Assembly: GCF_003185895.1 (NCBI RefSeq) | Contig: NZ_QHLY01000012.1 | Coordinates: 1,577,844-1,641,843 of the forward strand | Direction of reading: 5' to 3' | DNA from: Cryobacterium arcticum | GTDB lineage: Bacteria; Actinomycetota; Actinomycetes; Actinomycetales; Microbacteriaceae | Length of the DNA stretch: 64,000 nt | In this document: positions 18,029 to 26,606 of the stretch, piece after piece | Layout: each line of letters begins with the position of its first letter | Position numbering within the stretch: the first letter of the stretch is position 1 | The notes under the pieces: model-generated | What the model was told of the DNA's origin: nothing | Seen by the model: only the letters and a program-made list of their open reading frames with translations | Database searches by the model: none | Program-made: the position numbers and the translations under genes

Positions 18029-19075
18029 TCAGTAGCTGGCGAATGCGGCGATGATCTCGGCTCGGGAGAGTCCCGCGGCCAGGCAGAGCATCAGCAGCAG
18101 ACGAGAGGCCTGGGGAGAGAGGGTGTCGCTGGCGATCACACCGCGATCGTCGAAGCCGTGCCGCTGCACCACCCGGCCGCTGATGGCGCGGCTGGACTGC
18201 ACGATCGTGACCCCGGATGCGATGGCGTCGTCGATCGCGGCATCCACGGCGGTGGGGTTCATGCTCGGCGGCAGCGACGCGAGCACCACGCCACGGGCGC
18301 CGTGGGCGATGGCCGCGGTGAGGGCGAATTCGTCGGCGCCGGAGTACATGGTCACGATGTCGACCCGGGGCAGCGGGGTGGTGTACTCGGGCAGTTCCAC
18401 CGCGAACCGGCTGGCGGTGGTGTGCAGCCGCAGCAGCTTGCGATAGAACCAGACCTGGCCGTAGGGGTCGATGTCGCCGAGCCGGCCGTGGTCGCGGGCC
18501 TTGAAGGTGCTCAGTCGGTGGTTGTCTGTTTTCATCACGTCGCGCGCGGAGAGGATCTCGTCGTCCATCGCCACGAGCACGCCGTGGCCCACCGCGGCCG
18601 GTGACGCGGCCACGCGCACGGCATTGGCCAGGTTGAGCTGGGCATCAGAGTTCATCGATGTGGGCGGGCGCTGCGCCCCGACGACCACGATCGGCACATC
18701 CGTGGGCACGGTGAGGTGCAGAAAGTAGGCCGTCTCCTCGAGGGTGGCGGTGCCGTGCGCGATCACGATGCCGGCCACATCCGGGTCGTCGGCGATGGTG
18801 TCGAGAATCGACTGCCGCAGCCGCAGCCAGAATTCGGCGGACGCGTCGTTGCTGCGGATGCGGGAGAACCGGCGGGTGTAGACGGTGATGTCGTCGGGGA
18901 ACCGGTAGAGCGGCAGGGCCTCCTCATCGGTGAGGACCTTGGCGAGGTCGACGTAGTCGAGGCGGTCCTGGTCGTCGTGCCCGCCGCTGCCGATGGTGCC
19001 GCCGGTGAGCAGCACGGCCACGCGGGGCCGGGCGTCGGCGGGCGGTACGGACTGGGGCTGGTCTGGCGTGGTCAT
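18029..19075 (-). CDS. L-asparaginase
   Basis: 348-residue asparaginase (asparagine to aspartate and ammonia). The nucleophilic threonine lies in LLTGGTIGSGG (about residue 26), the second active-site threonine in IAHGTATLEETAYFL, and VVGAQRPPTSMNSDAQLNL is a family signature. There is no signal peptide, so it is cytoplasmic. ATG at 19075 has an AGGAG site. It is followed upstream by an FCD regulator on the same strand and a divergent MFS transporter, suggesting amide import and breakdown under one regulator. Confidence 0.92.
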   Translation of the reverse strand: MTTPDQPQSVPPADARPRVAVLLTGGTIGSGGHDDQDRLDYVDLAKVLTDEEALPLYRFPDDITVYTRRFSRIRSNDASAEFWLRLRQSILDTIADDPDVAGIVIAHGTATLEETAYFLHLTVPTDVPIVVVGAQRPPTSMNSDAQLNLANAVRVAASPAAVGHGVLVAMDDEILSARDVMKTDNHRLSTFKARDHGRLGDIDPYGQVWFYRKLLRLHTTASRFAVELPEYTTPLPRVDIVTMYSGADEFALTAAIAHGARGVVLASLPPSMNPTAVDAAIDDAIASGVTIVQSSRAISGRVVQRHGFDDRGVIASDTLSPQASRLLLMLCLAAGLSRAEIIAAFASY

Positions 19076-19130
19076 CGGTGCTCCTGGGGATTCTGGGGTG
19101 GCGGGCGGGTGGTCGCGGCGGCGGGCAGCG

Positions 19131-19847
19131 TCAGCGGCGTGGCACCGGGCGGGGCGCATCCGGCACGATCGCCAGCCCGTGGCCGCGCAGCCGGCGACTG
19201 TCGGCGTTGAGGGCCACTAGCAGGCGCTCGTTGGTGCCGCGGATGTGGGCGGTGAGCAGCCGGGCGGCGGTGTCGGCGTCGCGGGCGGTGAGGGCGTCGA
19301 GCACGGCGCGGTGTTCCTGCCAAGCCTGCTCGCGGGCGGCGGGAGTGCGCACCTCCAGCCAGCGGGTGCGGGCGAGCCGGGTCATGGCACCGCGCACGGC
19401 ATCGACCATGACGTGGTTGCCGGCGAGGGCGGCGAGCTCCACGTGGAAGTCCCCGCCGGCCCGCACGCCCTGCTCCTCGTCGGCGTTGGTGTTGTTCGCC
19501 GGCCGGGCAGCGTCGAGCAGGGCGGCGACGGCATTGATGTCAGCATCCGTGGCGCGCTGCACGGCCAGTCGCACCGCCGCTCCCTCCACAGCCTCGCGCA
19601 GCTCGGCAAGTGCACCGATCTCGGCCAGGTCGATCGGCGAGACGATCCAACCGCGGCCGTCGCGCTGCACGAGTCCCTCGGCGTCGAGCCGACCGAGGGC
19701 AGCACGCACCGGGGTGCGAGAGGCGTCGAAGCTGGCCTCGAGGCCGCGCTCGGTGAGCCGCTCCCCCGGCACCAGTTCGAGCGACAGGATGGCCGCGCGC
19801 AGCCGGTCGTAGAGCTGCACGGTCTGCGAGGGGGCGGTGTCGAGCAT
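19131..19847 (-). CDS. GntR-family regulator, FadR/FCD type
   Basis: 238 residues: winged helix-turn-helix (QLYDRLRAAILSLELVPGER, then LTERGLEASFDASRTPVRAAL) and an all-helical FCD effector domain with the metal/ligand residues DFHVELAALAGN and EHRAVLDALTARD. ATG at 19847; the open frame runs far upstream but overlaps the divergent transporter. It probably represses itself, the asparaginase and the transporter through the twin operators at 19970-19993. Effector unknown, perhaps aspartate or a dicarboxylate. Confidence 0.9.
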   Translation of the reverse strand: MLDTAPSQTVQLYDRLRAAILSLELVPGERLTERGLEASFDASRTPVRAALGRLDAEGLVQRDGRGWIVSPIDLAEIGALAELREAVEGAAVRLAVQRATDADINAVAALLDAARPANNTNADEEQGVRAGGDFHVELAALAGNHVMVDAVRGAMTRLARTRWLEVRTPAAREQAWQEHRAVLDALTARDADTAARLLTAHIRGTNERLLVALNADSRRLRGHGLAIVPDAPRPVPRR

Positions 19848-19969
19848 CGGGGCCTTTCGTTGGGGCGCACATCCCGCGACCTGTGAGCTAAGCCCCAGAA
19901 ATCCGGGGATTGTGGGGCTTTTCTCACGGCTCGCGGAGGGATTTCGCCCGAGCTGGCATCGGATTCGAT

Positions 19970-19993
19970 TTGGTATACCAAGGTGGTGTACCA
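19970..19993. promoter_or_regulatory. twin GntR (FadR-type) operators
   Basis: TTGGTATACCAA (19970-19981) is a perfect 12-bp palindrome, and TGGTGTACCA (19984-19993) repeats it with one change 13-14 bp away. The form TGGT-N2-ACCA is typical of FadR-subfamily sites. They lie between the divergent regulator and transporter. Confidence 0.7.
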
Positions 19994-20024
19994 GAAGATT
20001 AGCAGGTACCCCGAGGAGACCACC

Positions 20025-21239
20025 ATGGCCATCAGCACCGCCCCGACACCGACACCGACCATCAGCGCACGCGCCTGGGTCGTGCTCGCCCTCGGGGTGG
20101 CCGCGCAGACCGCCGGCACGGTCTTCGTCAGCGCCCCGGCGTTCCTCATTCCCCTGCTGCACACCGAACGCGGCCTGTCGCTGGCTCAGGCCGGCCTGCT
20201 GGCCGCCATCCCCACCTTCGGCATGGTGCTCACGCTCATCCTCTGGGGCGCCCTGGCCGACCGCATCGGCGAGAAGTGGGTGATCGCCGGCGGCCTGCTG
20301 CTCACCGCCCTCGCGGCCGACGGCGCCATCCTCGCCGACGGCTACATCATGCTCGGCCTGTTCCTGCTGCTCGGCGGCATGGCCTCGGCCAGCACCAACT
20401 CCGCCAGCGGGCGCATCGTGGTCGGCTGGTTCCCCAAGCACAAACGCGGCCTGGCCATGGGCATCCGCCAGATGTCGCAGCCGCTCGGCGTCACCGTCGC
20501 CGCCGTCACCATCCCGGTCATCGCAACGGATGCCGGCGTCGGCGCCGCCCTGTTCGTGCCGTTCGCCCTCACCGCGGTGTTGGCCGTGGCGTGCGCGATC
20601 GGCCTGGCCAACCCGCCCCGAGTCGCCGCTGCCGCGGGTGCGCCCGTGGCGCCGACGGTCAACCCGTATCGCAGCAGCGGATTCCTCTGGCGCATCCACG
20701 CGGCATCCGTTCTGCTGGTGGTGCCGCAGTTCACCATCTCCACCTTCGGCCTGGTCTGGTTGGTGAGCGAGCTGCGCTGGGAGCCGCTCGCCGCCGGCGT
20801 GCTCGTGGGCGCGGCCCAGTTCATCGGCGCGATCGGACGCATCGTGATCGGGGTGGTCAGCGACCGGGTGGGCAGCAGGGTGCGCCCGCTGCGCTGGGTG
20901 GCCGTGAGCGTGGCCAGCGTGCTGCTGGTGCTCGCCGCGGTGGATGCCGCGCACTGGGGCGTCGCCGCCGTGGTGTTCGTGCTCGCGACCACGGTGACCG
21001 TGGCGCCGAACGGACTGGCGTTCACCTCGGTGGCTGAAATGGCCGGGCCCGGCTGGTCGGGCAAGGCCCTCGGCGTGCAGAACACCGGCCAGTTCATCGC
21101 CGCGTCGCTGGTGGGTCCGCTGATGGGCGCCCTGATCGGGGTGGTCGGCTACCCGCTCACCTTCGCCGCCGCCGCGGTGTTCCCGGCCCTCGCAGTGCCG
21201 ATCGTGCCCCGCGTCCACGCCGAGCACGACCACCTGTAG
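20025..21239 (+). CDS. MFS transporter
   Basis: 404-residue major facilitator with about 12 helices. The loop 2-3 motif reads LWGALADRIGEKWV and the family signature repeats in the second half (GRIVIGVVSDRVGSRVRPL). ATG at 20025 follows GAGGAGACCACC; an earlier in-frame GTG at 19983 lies inside the operator. It is divergent from the FCD regulator and likely its target. Substrate unknown; asparagine, aspartate or a related acid is a guess from context. Confidence 0.9.
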   Translation: MAISTAPTPTPTISARAWVVLALGVAAQTAGTVFVSAPAFLIPLLHTERGLSLAQAGLLAAIPTFGMVLTLILWGALADRIGEKWVIAGGLLLTALAADGAILADGYIMLGLFLLLGGMASASTNSASGRIVVGWFPKHKRGLAMGIRQMSQPLGVTVAAVTIPVIATDAGVGAALFVPFALTAVLAVACAIGLANPPRVAAAAGAPVAPTVNPYRSSGFLWRIHAASVLLVVPQFTISTFGLVWLVSELRWEPLAAGVLVGAAQFIGAIGRIVIGVVSDRVGSRVRPLRWVAVSVASVLLVLAAVDAAHWGVAAVVFVLATTVTVAPNGLAFTSVAEMAGPGWSGKALGVQNTGQFIAASLVGPLMGALIGVVGYPLTFAAAAVFPALAVPIVPRVHAEHDHL

Positions 21240-21280
21240 CACCGACCTCGCTCCGCTCCAGCCTGAGGGCGTCGCCGGGT

Positions 21281-21463
21281 CTAGTTCTTGGCGCGCCGAA
21301 GCGAGCGGATGCCGGCCCAGACCGTGCAGCCGGCGAACCCAAGTGCGCCCAACCCCGCTAAGACCACGGTGAGTGGATCGACGAGGTATCCCCCGCGGGC
21401 CAGGAAGAAAGCCAGGAACAACACGAGGATGCTCGCGATTGCACCGCAGATCGGCAATTTCAT
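21281..21463 (-). CDS. small two-helix membrane protein
   Basis: 60 residues: MKLPICGAIASILVLFLAFF begins a first helix, followed by a short loop and a second helix (LTVVLAGLGALGFAGCTVWA) with a basic end. ATG at 21463 has AAGGAG five bases upstream, which is better than the GTG at 21469. Function unknown. Confidence 0.65.
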   Translation of the reverse strand: MKLPICGAIASILVLFLAFFLARGGYLVDPLTVVLAGLGALGFAGCTVWAGIRSLRRAKN

Positions 21464-21538
21464 ACGCACTCCTTGTCACCTGCGGTCCATCGACCCTAGC
21501 GAACGGCGCTGCGCCCGCGCCGGGGGCCGCACGCAGAA

Positions 21539-21568
21539 ACGGCCCCTCCGATTGGGCGGAGGGGCCGT
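21539..21568. terminator. strong hairpin
   Basis: ACGGCCCCTCCG (21539-21550) pairs perfectly with CGGAGGGGCCGT (21557-21568) around a 6-nt loop. There is no clear T run, which is common for terminators in high-GC actinobacteria. It lies 3' of the flavin reductase operon (minus strand). Confidence 0.65.
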
Positions 21569-21631
21569 GACTGAGCAAAGCGCCCAGCGCATCCGCCTGT
21601 GACGGCGTGCGGATGTGCCGGGCACGGATTC

Positions 21632-21690
21632 TCACGCCGGTGCTGAAACCGCGGCAACGCTGGCGCGGCGCTGGCACGACACCGGCGTGA
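21632..21690. repeat. 11-bp inverted repeat
   Basis: TCACGCCGGTG (21632-21642) and CACCGGCGTGA (21680-21690) are perfect complements over a 37-nt loop. A further ACCGGCGTG/CACGCCGG pair follows to about 21730. Probably part of the 3' structure of the flavin reductase operon. Confidence 0.55.
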
Positions 21691-21754
21691 AAGGGGAACC
21701 GGCGTGACACGAGGTGTGAGGTGCCACGCCGGCCGTCGGGGGCCGAGGCGCGAG

Positions 21755-22411
21755 TTACGCGGCCTTGGGCTCGGCGGGAACCAGGCTGCGGAACGCGGCC
21801 GAGTGGTAGATCAGCGGGTCGCGGTCGTCGCTCACCTTGAGTGACTTCACCTCGAGCAGCACGATCGTGTGGTCGCCGGCCGGGGTCTCGGAGTAGATTT
21901 CGCAGTCCAGCCAGAGCGACGAGCCCTCGATGAACAGCGCACCCAGGTCGGTGGTGCGGGTGTCGATGTTCGCGAACCGGTCACCCTTGCGGGAGGCCAG
22001 CTGGTAGCACTCGCGGCCGTGGTCGCTGCCGAGGATCGAGACGCCGATGCGTTCGCCCTGGCGCAGCACCGGCCAGGTGGTGGAGCTGTTCTGCACCGAG
22101 AACAGCACCAGCGGCGGCTCGTACGACACGCCGACGGAGAACGAGGAGGCGACGAGGCCGGTGGGCTCCCCCGCGATCTCGGCGCAGAGCGCGGCGACGC
22201 CGGACGGGAACTTGCCGAACGCCGAACGGATGTCGCTCGCGTCGCTGCTGATGGTCTCCAGGCCGTGCTGGTCGGAGGGCTTGAGGGCGGTGGCGATGTC
22301 CAGGTCGAAGTCGACGGTGAGGCCGCTGTCAGGCGACACGGGCGCGTCCACGGAAGTCTGCGCGTCGAGGTCGAGGTCGATCGGCGCTCCGGTCAGGTCG
22401 CGGGGGCTCAT
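21755..22411 (-). CDS. flavin reductase family protein with acidic N-terminal extension
   Basis: 218 residues. Residues 60-218 form a flavin reductase-like (FMN-binding split barrel) domain: SAFGKFPSGVAALCAEIAGE, GLVASSFSVGVSYEPPLVLF, and SLWLDCEIYSETPAGDH. The first 55 residues are unusual: rich in Asp, Leu and Ser (IDLDLDAQTS, VDFDLDIATA), not part of the domain and probably disordered. It overlaps the FMN reductase upstream by 4 bp. It would supply reduced flavin to two-component monooxygenases such as those in clusters A and B. Confidence 0.87.
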   Translation of the reverse strand: MSPRDLTGAPIDLDLDAQTSVDAPVSPDSGLTVDFDLDIATALKPSDQHGLETISSDASDIRSAFGKFPSGVAALCAEIAGEPTGLVASSFSVGVSYEPPLVLFSVQNSSTTWPVLRQGERIGVSILGSDHGRECYQLASRKGDRFANIDTRTTDLGALFIEGSSLWLDCEIYSETPAGDHTIVLLEVKSLKVSDDRDPLIYHSAAFRSLVPAEPKAA

Positions 22412-22998
22412 GCGCTTGCTCCGTTCGAGACGGTGGCGGATGCATCCGAAGCGGTTTGCACATCCGTTTCGGGGTTCTTGCCGAGCATGCCCATCACGAG
22501 CGGCTGTAGCAGGCGGAGCACGGAGAGGTTCTCGGCGGCCCAGGCGGCCACGATCTCCTCCATCTTCTCCATCTGACCGGTGACGAAGTAGAGGCCCTTG
22601 GTGGGAACGCTCGCGCCAAGCTCGACGAGCAGCGGGCGCAGGTTGACGTCCATGCCCATCGAGTGGCTGAGGTCGGCGCCGGTCATCACCGGAATCGCGG
22701 TGACTCCGCGCAGGCCGTTGGCGGCGTAGCGGTCGAGGAAGCCCTTGAGCAGGCCGGTGTAGGTGGCCTTATAAGTGGGACTGGCGACCACGAGGAGGTC
22801 GCTGTCGGCGACGGCCTGGTTGAGCTCGGACATCTCGGTGGACGGCCACTCGAAGATGTGGCTCGAGTGCTCGGCCAGATCGATGATCCGCAGATCATAG
22901 GTGCCGGCGACGAGCAGCTCGTCGACCAGCGTCTCGGCTAGTTTGAGGGTGCGGCTCTGGGGCTTGGGATTGCCCACCAGAATTGTAATTTTCAGCAT
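22408..22998 (-). CDS. NADPH-dependent FMN reductase (SsuE/MsuE-like)
   Basis: 196-residue flavodoxin-fold reductase. The N-terminal VGNPKPQSRTLKLAE phosphate-binding loop and the ASPTYKATYTGLLKGFLDR segment are hallmarks of the SsuE/MsuE group, which reduces FMN for alkanesulfonate-type monooxygenases. ATG at 22998 has GGAGG upstream. It heads a two-gene operon with the flavin reductase at 21755. No monooxygenase lies next to it, so its customers are probably elsewhere, possibly clusters A and B. Confidence 0.9.
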   Translation of the reverse strand: MLKITILVGNPKPQSRTLKLAETLVDELLVAGTYDLRIIDLAEHSSHIFEWPSTEMSELNQAVADSDLLVVASPTYKATYTGLLKGFLDRYAANGLRGVTAIPVMTGADLSHSMGMDVNLRPLLVELGASVPTKGLYFVTGQMEKMEEIVAAWAAENLSVLRLLQPLVMGMLGKNPETDVQTASDASATVSNGASA

Positions 22999-23117
22999 CG
23001 TGTTCCTCCATCGAACCACTGGATCAGGTCACGAGGTCGATGCCGGGGCTACCAATCAGTGTGCCGCCGTGCGTGCGTGGAGCGCACGCCTGGCCGGCAC
23101 GAACATGCATAGCTTCG

Positions 23118-23133
23118 TCATCGAACTCGATGA
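23118..23133. promoter_or_regulatory. possible operator of the FMN reductase operon
   Basis: TCATCGA, two bases, TCGATGA: perfect 7-bp arms, 120 bp upstream of the FMN reductase ATG. No known regulator can be assigned. Confidence 0.4.
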
Positions 23134-23217
23134 GTGAGCCACTGAGGATTGGTGTCTCAGATGGTGAGCAACGGCTTACGTCGCACTCATAGTCTGCGAG
23201 TGCTCCATTGCGTCGAC

Positions 23218-23244
23218 GTGTCTCGTTTATTACAACTGTGTTTC
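23218..23244 (-). promoter_or_regulatory. partial GlnR-like box
   Basis: On the minus strand GAAAC (23244-23240), n6, GTAAT (23233-23229), n6, GACAC (23222-23218). This fits three of the four half-sites of the actinobacterial GlnR pattern gTnAC-n6-GaAAC-n6-gTnAC-n6-GaAAC with exact 6-bp spacers; the first half-site is missing. It faces the FMN reductase operon about 220 bp away. Confidence 0.35.
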
Positions 23245-23371
23245 GCCGCCCCGGCCGAGTCGGCATACGCCGCTGACCGGGGAGTTTGCTGCGGCTCGAG
23301 GGTGTAACGCCGCCGATTGCGCAGCGGATGCGCCCCTTGCGCGGCCCCGTCACCCCGGCGACCATGGCCGA

Positions 23372-24634
23372 ATGGCGCACATCGTGCTCACCGTCATGCC
23401 GTTCGCCGGGCACGTGGCACCGTCCACCGGCCTGGCCGCGGAACTCGTAGCGCGCGGCCACAACGTGACCGTGTACACCGGGTCGCGCTACCGCACCCGA
23501 TTCGAGGCGCTCGGCGCCGCCGTGCACCCCTGGCAGGCCGCGCCCGACTTCGACGAGCACAACCTGGCCGCCACCTTCCCCGGCACCGACCGGCCCGGCC
23601 GGTTGGCCGTACGGGCCGACCTCGAGCAGATCTTCATCCGCACCGTGGGCGGCCAGGCCCGCGACCTGCGCGAGCTGCATCAGGCACATCCGATCGATCT
23701 GCTCCTCGGCGACGTGATGGCGTTCGGCACCGGGGCCGCCGCCGAACTGCTCGCCCTGCCCTGGGTGACGGTGTCCTTCGTGCCGCTGAGCTACCCCACG
23801 GCCAGCCTGCCGCTGCCGGGCATGGGGTTCACCCCGGCGCGCGGCCGGGCCGGCCGGGTGCGCGACTCGGTTCTGGGCCGCGCGTTCGCCCTGTTCGCGC
23901 GCGGCCTCGACCGGGCCTACGGTGAGCAGCGCGCCGGGCTGGGCCTGCCGCCCCGCGCCACCTCGATCGCGCTGATGCCGTATTCGCCGCGGCTCAACCT
24001 GGCCAGCGGATGCGCCTCGCTCGACTTCCACCGCACCGACCTGCCCGAGTCGGTAAGGTTCGTGGGCCGGTTGCCGGCCGTGGGCGGGGCGCATCCGCTG
24101 CCCGGCTGGTGGGCCGACCTGCCCGACCGACCGGTGGTGCTCGTGACGCAGGGCACCCTCAACATCGATGCCCGGCAACTGGTGCGGCCGGCGTTGGAGG
24201 CGCTGGCCGACGCCGACGTGACGGTGCTGGCCACCACCGGCGGGGTGCCGCTGCCGTTCGCGGCGCCGGCGAATGCCCGGGTGGCCGATTTTGTGCCGTT
24301 CGACCGGGCGCTGGCGGTGGCCAGCGTGGTGATCAGCAACGGCGGCTGGGGCGGGGTGCTCGAGTCGCTGGCTCGCGGGGTGCCGATGATCGTGGCCGGC
24401 GGCGACCGGGACAAGCCCGACGTGGCCGCCCGGGTGGGATTCAGCGGCGCGGGCGTGAACATGCGCACTGGGCGACCATCGGCGCGGGCGGTCGCGGCGG
24501 CCTATGCCCGGGTGGCCGACGACCCCGGGTTCCGGGCGAGGGCGCAATCCGTGGCGGTGGAGCTCGACGCGTTGGGCGGCACCGGTTGGGCGATCGATCT
24601 GGTCGAACAGGTTCTGGCCGAGGTGGGCGCGTAA
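23372..24634 (+). CDS. glycosyltransferase, GT1/MGT type
   Basis: 420-residue GT-B glycosyltransferase of the UGT/macrolide glycosyltransferase group. N-terminal acceptor domain begins HIVLTVMPFAGHVAPSTGLA. The C-terminal donor domain has VVLVTQGTL and a nucleotide-sugar motif SNGGWGGVLESLARGVPMIV, in which the usual THGG histidine is Asn. It stands alone; the acceptor is unknown. The Asn substitution may alter donor use. Confidence 0.88.
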   Translation: MAHIVLTVMPFAGHVAPSTGLAAELVARGHNVTVYTGSRYRTRFEALGAAVHPWQAAPDFDEHNLAATFPGTDRPGRLAVRADLEQIFIRTVGGQARDLRELHQAHPIDLLLGDVMAFGTGAAAELLALPWVTVSFVPLSYPTASLPLPGMGFTPARGRAGRVRDSVLGRAFALFARGLDRAYGEQRAGLGLPPRATSIALMPYSPRLNLASGCASLDFHRTDLPESVRFVGRLPAVGGAHPLPGWWADLPDRPVVLVTQGTLNIDARQLVRPALEALADADVTVLATTGGVPLPFAAPANARVADFVPFDRALAVASVVISNGGWGGVLESLARGVPMIVAGGDRDKPDVAARVGFSGAGVNMRTGRPSARAVAAAYARVADDPGFRARAQSVAVELDALGGTGWAIDLVEQVLAEVGA

Positions 24635-24699
24635 ATCGGGTCTGCTAACCTGCCCAGCATTCGCTCGCCGGCTCACGGCGGGCAGAGACGGGGCTGATC

Positions 24700-25404
24700 A
24701 TGTGGGGAAAGACACGCGGAATTGCGGTTACCGGGGTGCTGCTGGTGGCGCTCGCCGGCTGCACCAGCGGTGGCAGTGAGCAGGCGGATGTTGCGCCCAC
24801 GCCGTCGGCGACGGTCGCGCCCACGGCCACGCCCGAACCGACCGAAACCCCCGAGTCCCTCGCCCAGCTCACCGACGCCGAGCTCACCAGCGTCTTCACC
24901 GGCCTGCAGTTCGTGCCCAACGAGTACGCCGACACCGGCACCATGGTCGACTCGATCTATCCCGGCCTGACGACCTCGGATGTCACCTGCCTCACCCCGT
25001 TTGGGCTGGGCTGGGACACCGACACGAATGCTGCCGTGGAGTTCGGCACCAGCAATGACCGTTCGATGACCGCGGTCATCAGCAGCACCGGCGACGCCGA
25101 CGCGGCCGCTGACCTCGTTGCCGCGTCGACGGATGCGCTTGAGCGCTGTGCCAGCGGCACCGACCTGTTCGAGATGCAGGGCACGGCCGTGCAGACCCAG
25201 GTCGAGCAGTTCGACGCCGGTCTCACCGGCACCGATGAGGCCGTGGCCTTCCGGGTGACCGGCGACGTCGGCGGGTCACCGTTCGCGCTGGTGGGAATGA
25301 CGGCCCGGGTCGGCGGCAACGTTATCGCCCTGGTCGGGTGGGACCCGGAGACCGCCGAGCAGTACGTGCCCCAGGCGTCGCAGATGTTCGTCGACGAGCT
25401 GTAG
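24700..25404 (+). CDS. secreted lipoprotein of unknown function
   Basis: 234 residues. Signal peptide with lipobox LAGC (cysteine about residue 21), a Thr/Pro/Glu-rich linker (about 30-55), then a folded domain with ELTSVFTGLQFVPNEYADTG and regularly spaced cysteines (VTCLTPFG, LERCASGTD) that may form a disulfide. This layout resembles sensor-domain-like lipoproteins of actinobacteria, but I cannot name the family. Confidence 0.75.
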   Translation: MWGKTRGIAVTGVLLVALAGCTSGGSEQADVAPTPSATVAPTATPEPTETPESLAQLTDAELTSVFTGLQFVPNEYADTGTMVDSIYPGLTTSDVTCLTPFGLGWDTDTNAAVEFGTSNDRSMTAVISSTGDADAAADLVAASTDALERCASGTDLFEMQGTAVQTQVEQFDAGLTGTDEAVAFRVTGDVGGSPFALVGMTARVGGNVIALVGWDPETAEQYVPQASQMFVDEL

Positions 25405-25456
25405 CCGGGGCGCCTGCGGGCGCCGGGGCATCCGGCCGTGTGGTCGAATAGAACCG

Positions 25457-26245
25457 ATGCATACTCCCCCAGCCCCGCCCGCCCGCACGGTCATCTCCCC
25501 CGACAACGTGCAGATCGCCACCTATGAATTCGGCGACCCCGATGCTCCCACCGTGCTCGCGGTGCACGGCTTCGCGTCCAGCGCGCTGGCCAACTTCCAC
25601 GCCACCGGCTGGGTGCGCGACCTGGTGCGCGAGGGCTACCACGTGATCGCGATCGACCAACGCGGCCACGGCCAGAGCGACAAGCCGCACGCTCCGGCCG
25701 GGTACACGATGGACCTGCTCGTCACCGACGTGCTCACGGTGCTCGACACCTTCATGCTCGACGAGGTGGACTTCGTCGGCTACTCCCTCGGCGCCCGGGT
25801 CGGCTGGCACGCCGCCCGCTTCATGCCCACCCGCATCAACCGGGCCGTGCTCGGCGGCATCCCCGACGGCGACCCGCTCACCCGGTTCCGGGTCGACCAG
25901 GCGCAGGCCTTCGTGCGAGACGGCGTGCCGGTGACGGATGCGATCACCTCCGCCTACCTGCAGATGGCCGCCGCGTTCCGCAACAACGACCTCGACGCGC
26001 TGATCGCGCTCGTCGAGGGCATGCGCGGCGGGCCACAGCCGCACGCGGAGAACGCGCCCACCCAGCGGGTGCTGTTCGCCACCGGCAGTGAAGACAAGAT
26101 CCTCGCGGCGTCGAAGGCGTTGGCCGAGGCCACCCCGAACGCGTCGTTCTTCGAGATCCCCGGCCGCAACCACTTCAACGCGCCCACCTCCCGAGCGTTC
26201 CGGGATGCCGCGATCGAGTTCCTGGGCCTGCCCGGCTCCGACTGA
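25457..26245 (+). CDS. alpha/beta hydrolase
   Basis: 262 residues. Oxyanion region HGFASSALANF, nucleophile elbow GYSLGAR (Ser about residue 113), acid in ATGSEDKI, and catalytic His in PGRNHFNAP. No signal peptide. Stands alone; the substrate (ester, lactone or haloalkane-type) cannot be predicted. Confidence 0.9.
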   Translation: MHTPPAPPARTVISPDNVQIATYEFGDPDAPTVLAVHGFASSALANFHATGWVRDLVREGYHVIAIDQRGHGQSDKPHAPAGYTMDLLVTDVLTVLDTFMLDEVDFVGYSLGARVGWHAARFMPTRINRAVLGGIPDGDPLTRFRVDQAQAFVRDGVPVTDAITSAYLQMAAAFRNNDLDALIALVEGMRGGPQPHAENAPTQRVLFATGSEDKILAASKALAEATPNASFFEIPGRNHFNAPTSRAFRDAAIEFLGLPGSD

Positions 26246-26606
26246 CCCCGCGAACCCGCTGGTCACGCCCCGCCAGCCAACCCAGGGGCGCGACACACAC
26301 GCACCTCACCAGGTCTCGACAAGCTCGACCAGCGGACGCGGACGACCCACACGCACGACGCGACCCAGTCTGCGAAACCCGCCGCCCCGCTGGTCGAGCC
26401 TGTCGAGACCCCGCGAGCCGACCTCCTGACGCGCGGCGCGACACACACGCACCTCACCAGGTCTCGACAAGCTCGACCAGCGAACGGGGACGACCCACAC
26501 GCACGACGCGACCCAGCCCGCGAAACCCGCCACCCCGCCGGTCGAGCCTGTCGAGACCCCGCGAGCCGACCTCGCGGCGCGGCAATTGTGGCCCGAGCGG
26601 GAACGG
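26246..26606. repeat. 148-bp tandem repeat with family B elements
   Basis: Two copies of a 148-bp unit, about 26288-26435 and 26436-26583, each beginning GCGCGACACACACGCACC and each containing an inverted pair of family B elements (AGGTCTCGACAAGCTCGACC and GGTCGAGCCTGTCGAGACCC). The copies differ at a few bases. No gene. It lies at the 3' end of cluster A and of the alpha/beta hydrolase (convergent), so it may serve as a bidirectional transcription barrier. Confidence 0.85.

Larger units (their letters stand above)
22999..23371. other. 373-bp divergent intergenic region
   Basis: No gene seen. It holds a perfect 7+7 inverted repeat TCATCGA-AC-TCGATGA (23118-23133) that could be an operator, a short CTGAG/CTCAG hairpin after it, and a three-part GlnR-like site (23218-23244). 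The reading frames in this stretch lack coding character. Confidence 0.5.

Noticed and set aside
23024..24676. Long (550-residue) minus-strand frame opposite the glycosyltransferase
   Set aside because: Its translation is Arg/His/Gly/Gln-rich without hydrophobic patterning and lies antisense to a clear GT1 gene; a GC-skew shadow.
26246..26606. Mobile element or insertion sequence at the 148-bp tandem
   Set aside because: No transposase frame, no terminal inverted repeats with target duplications.
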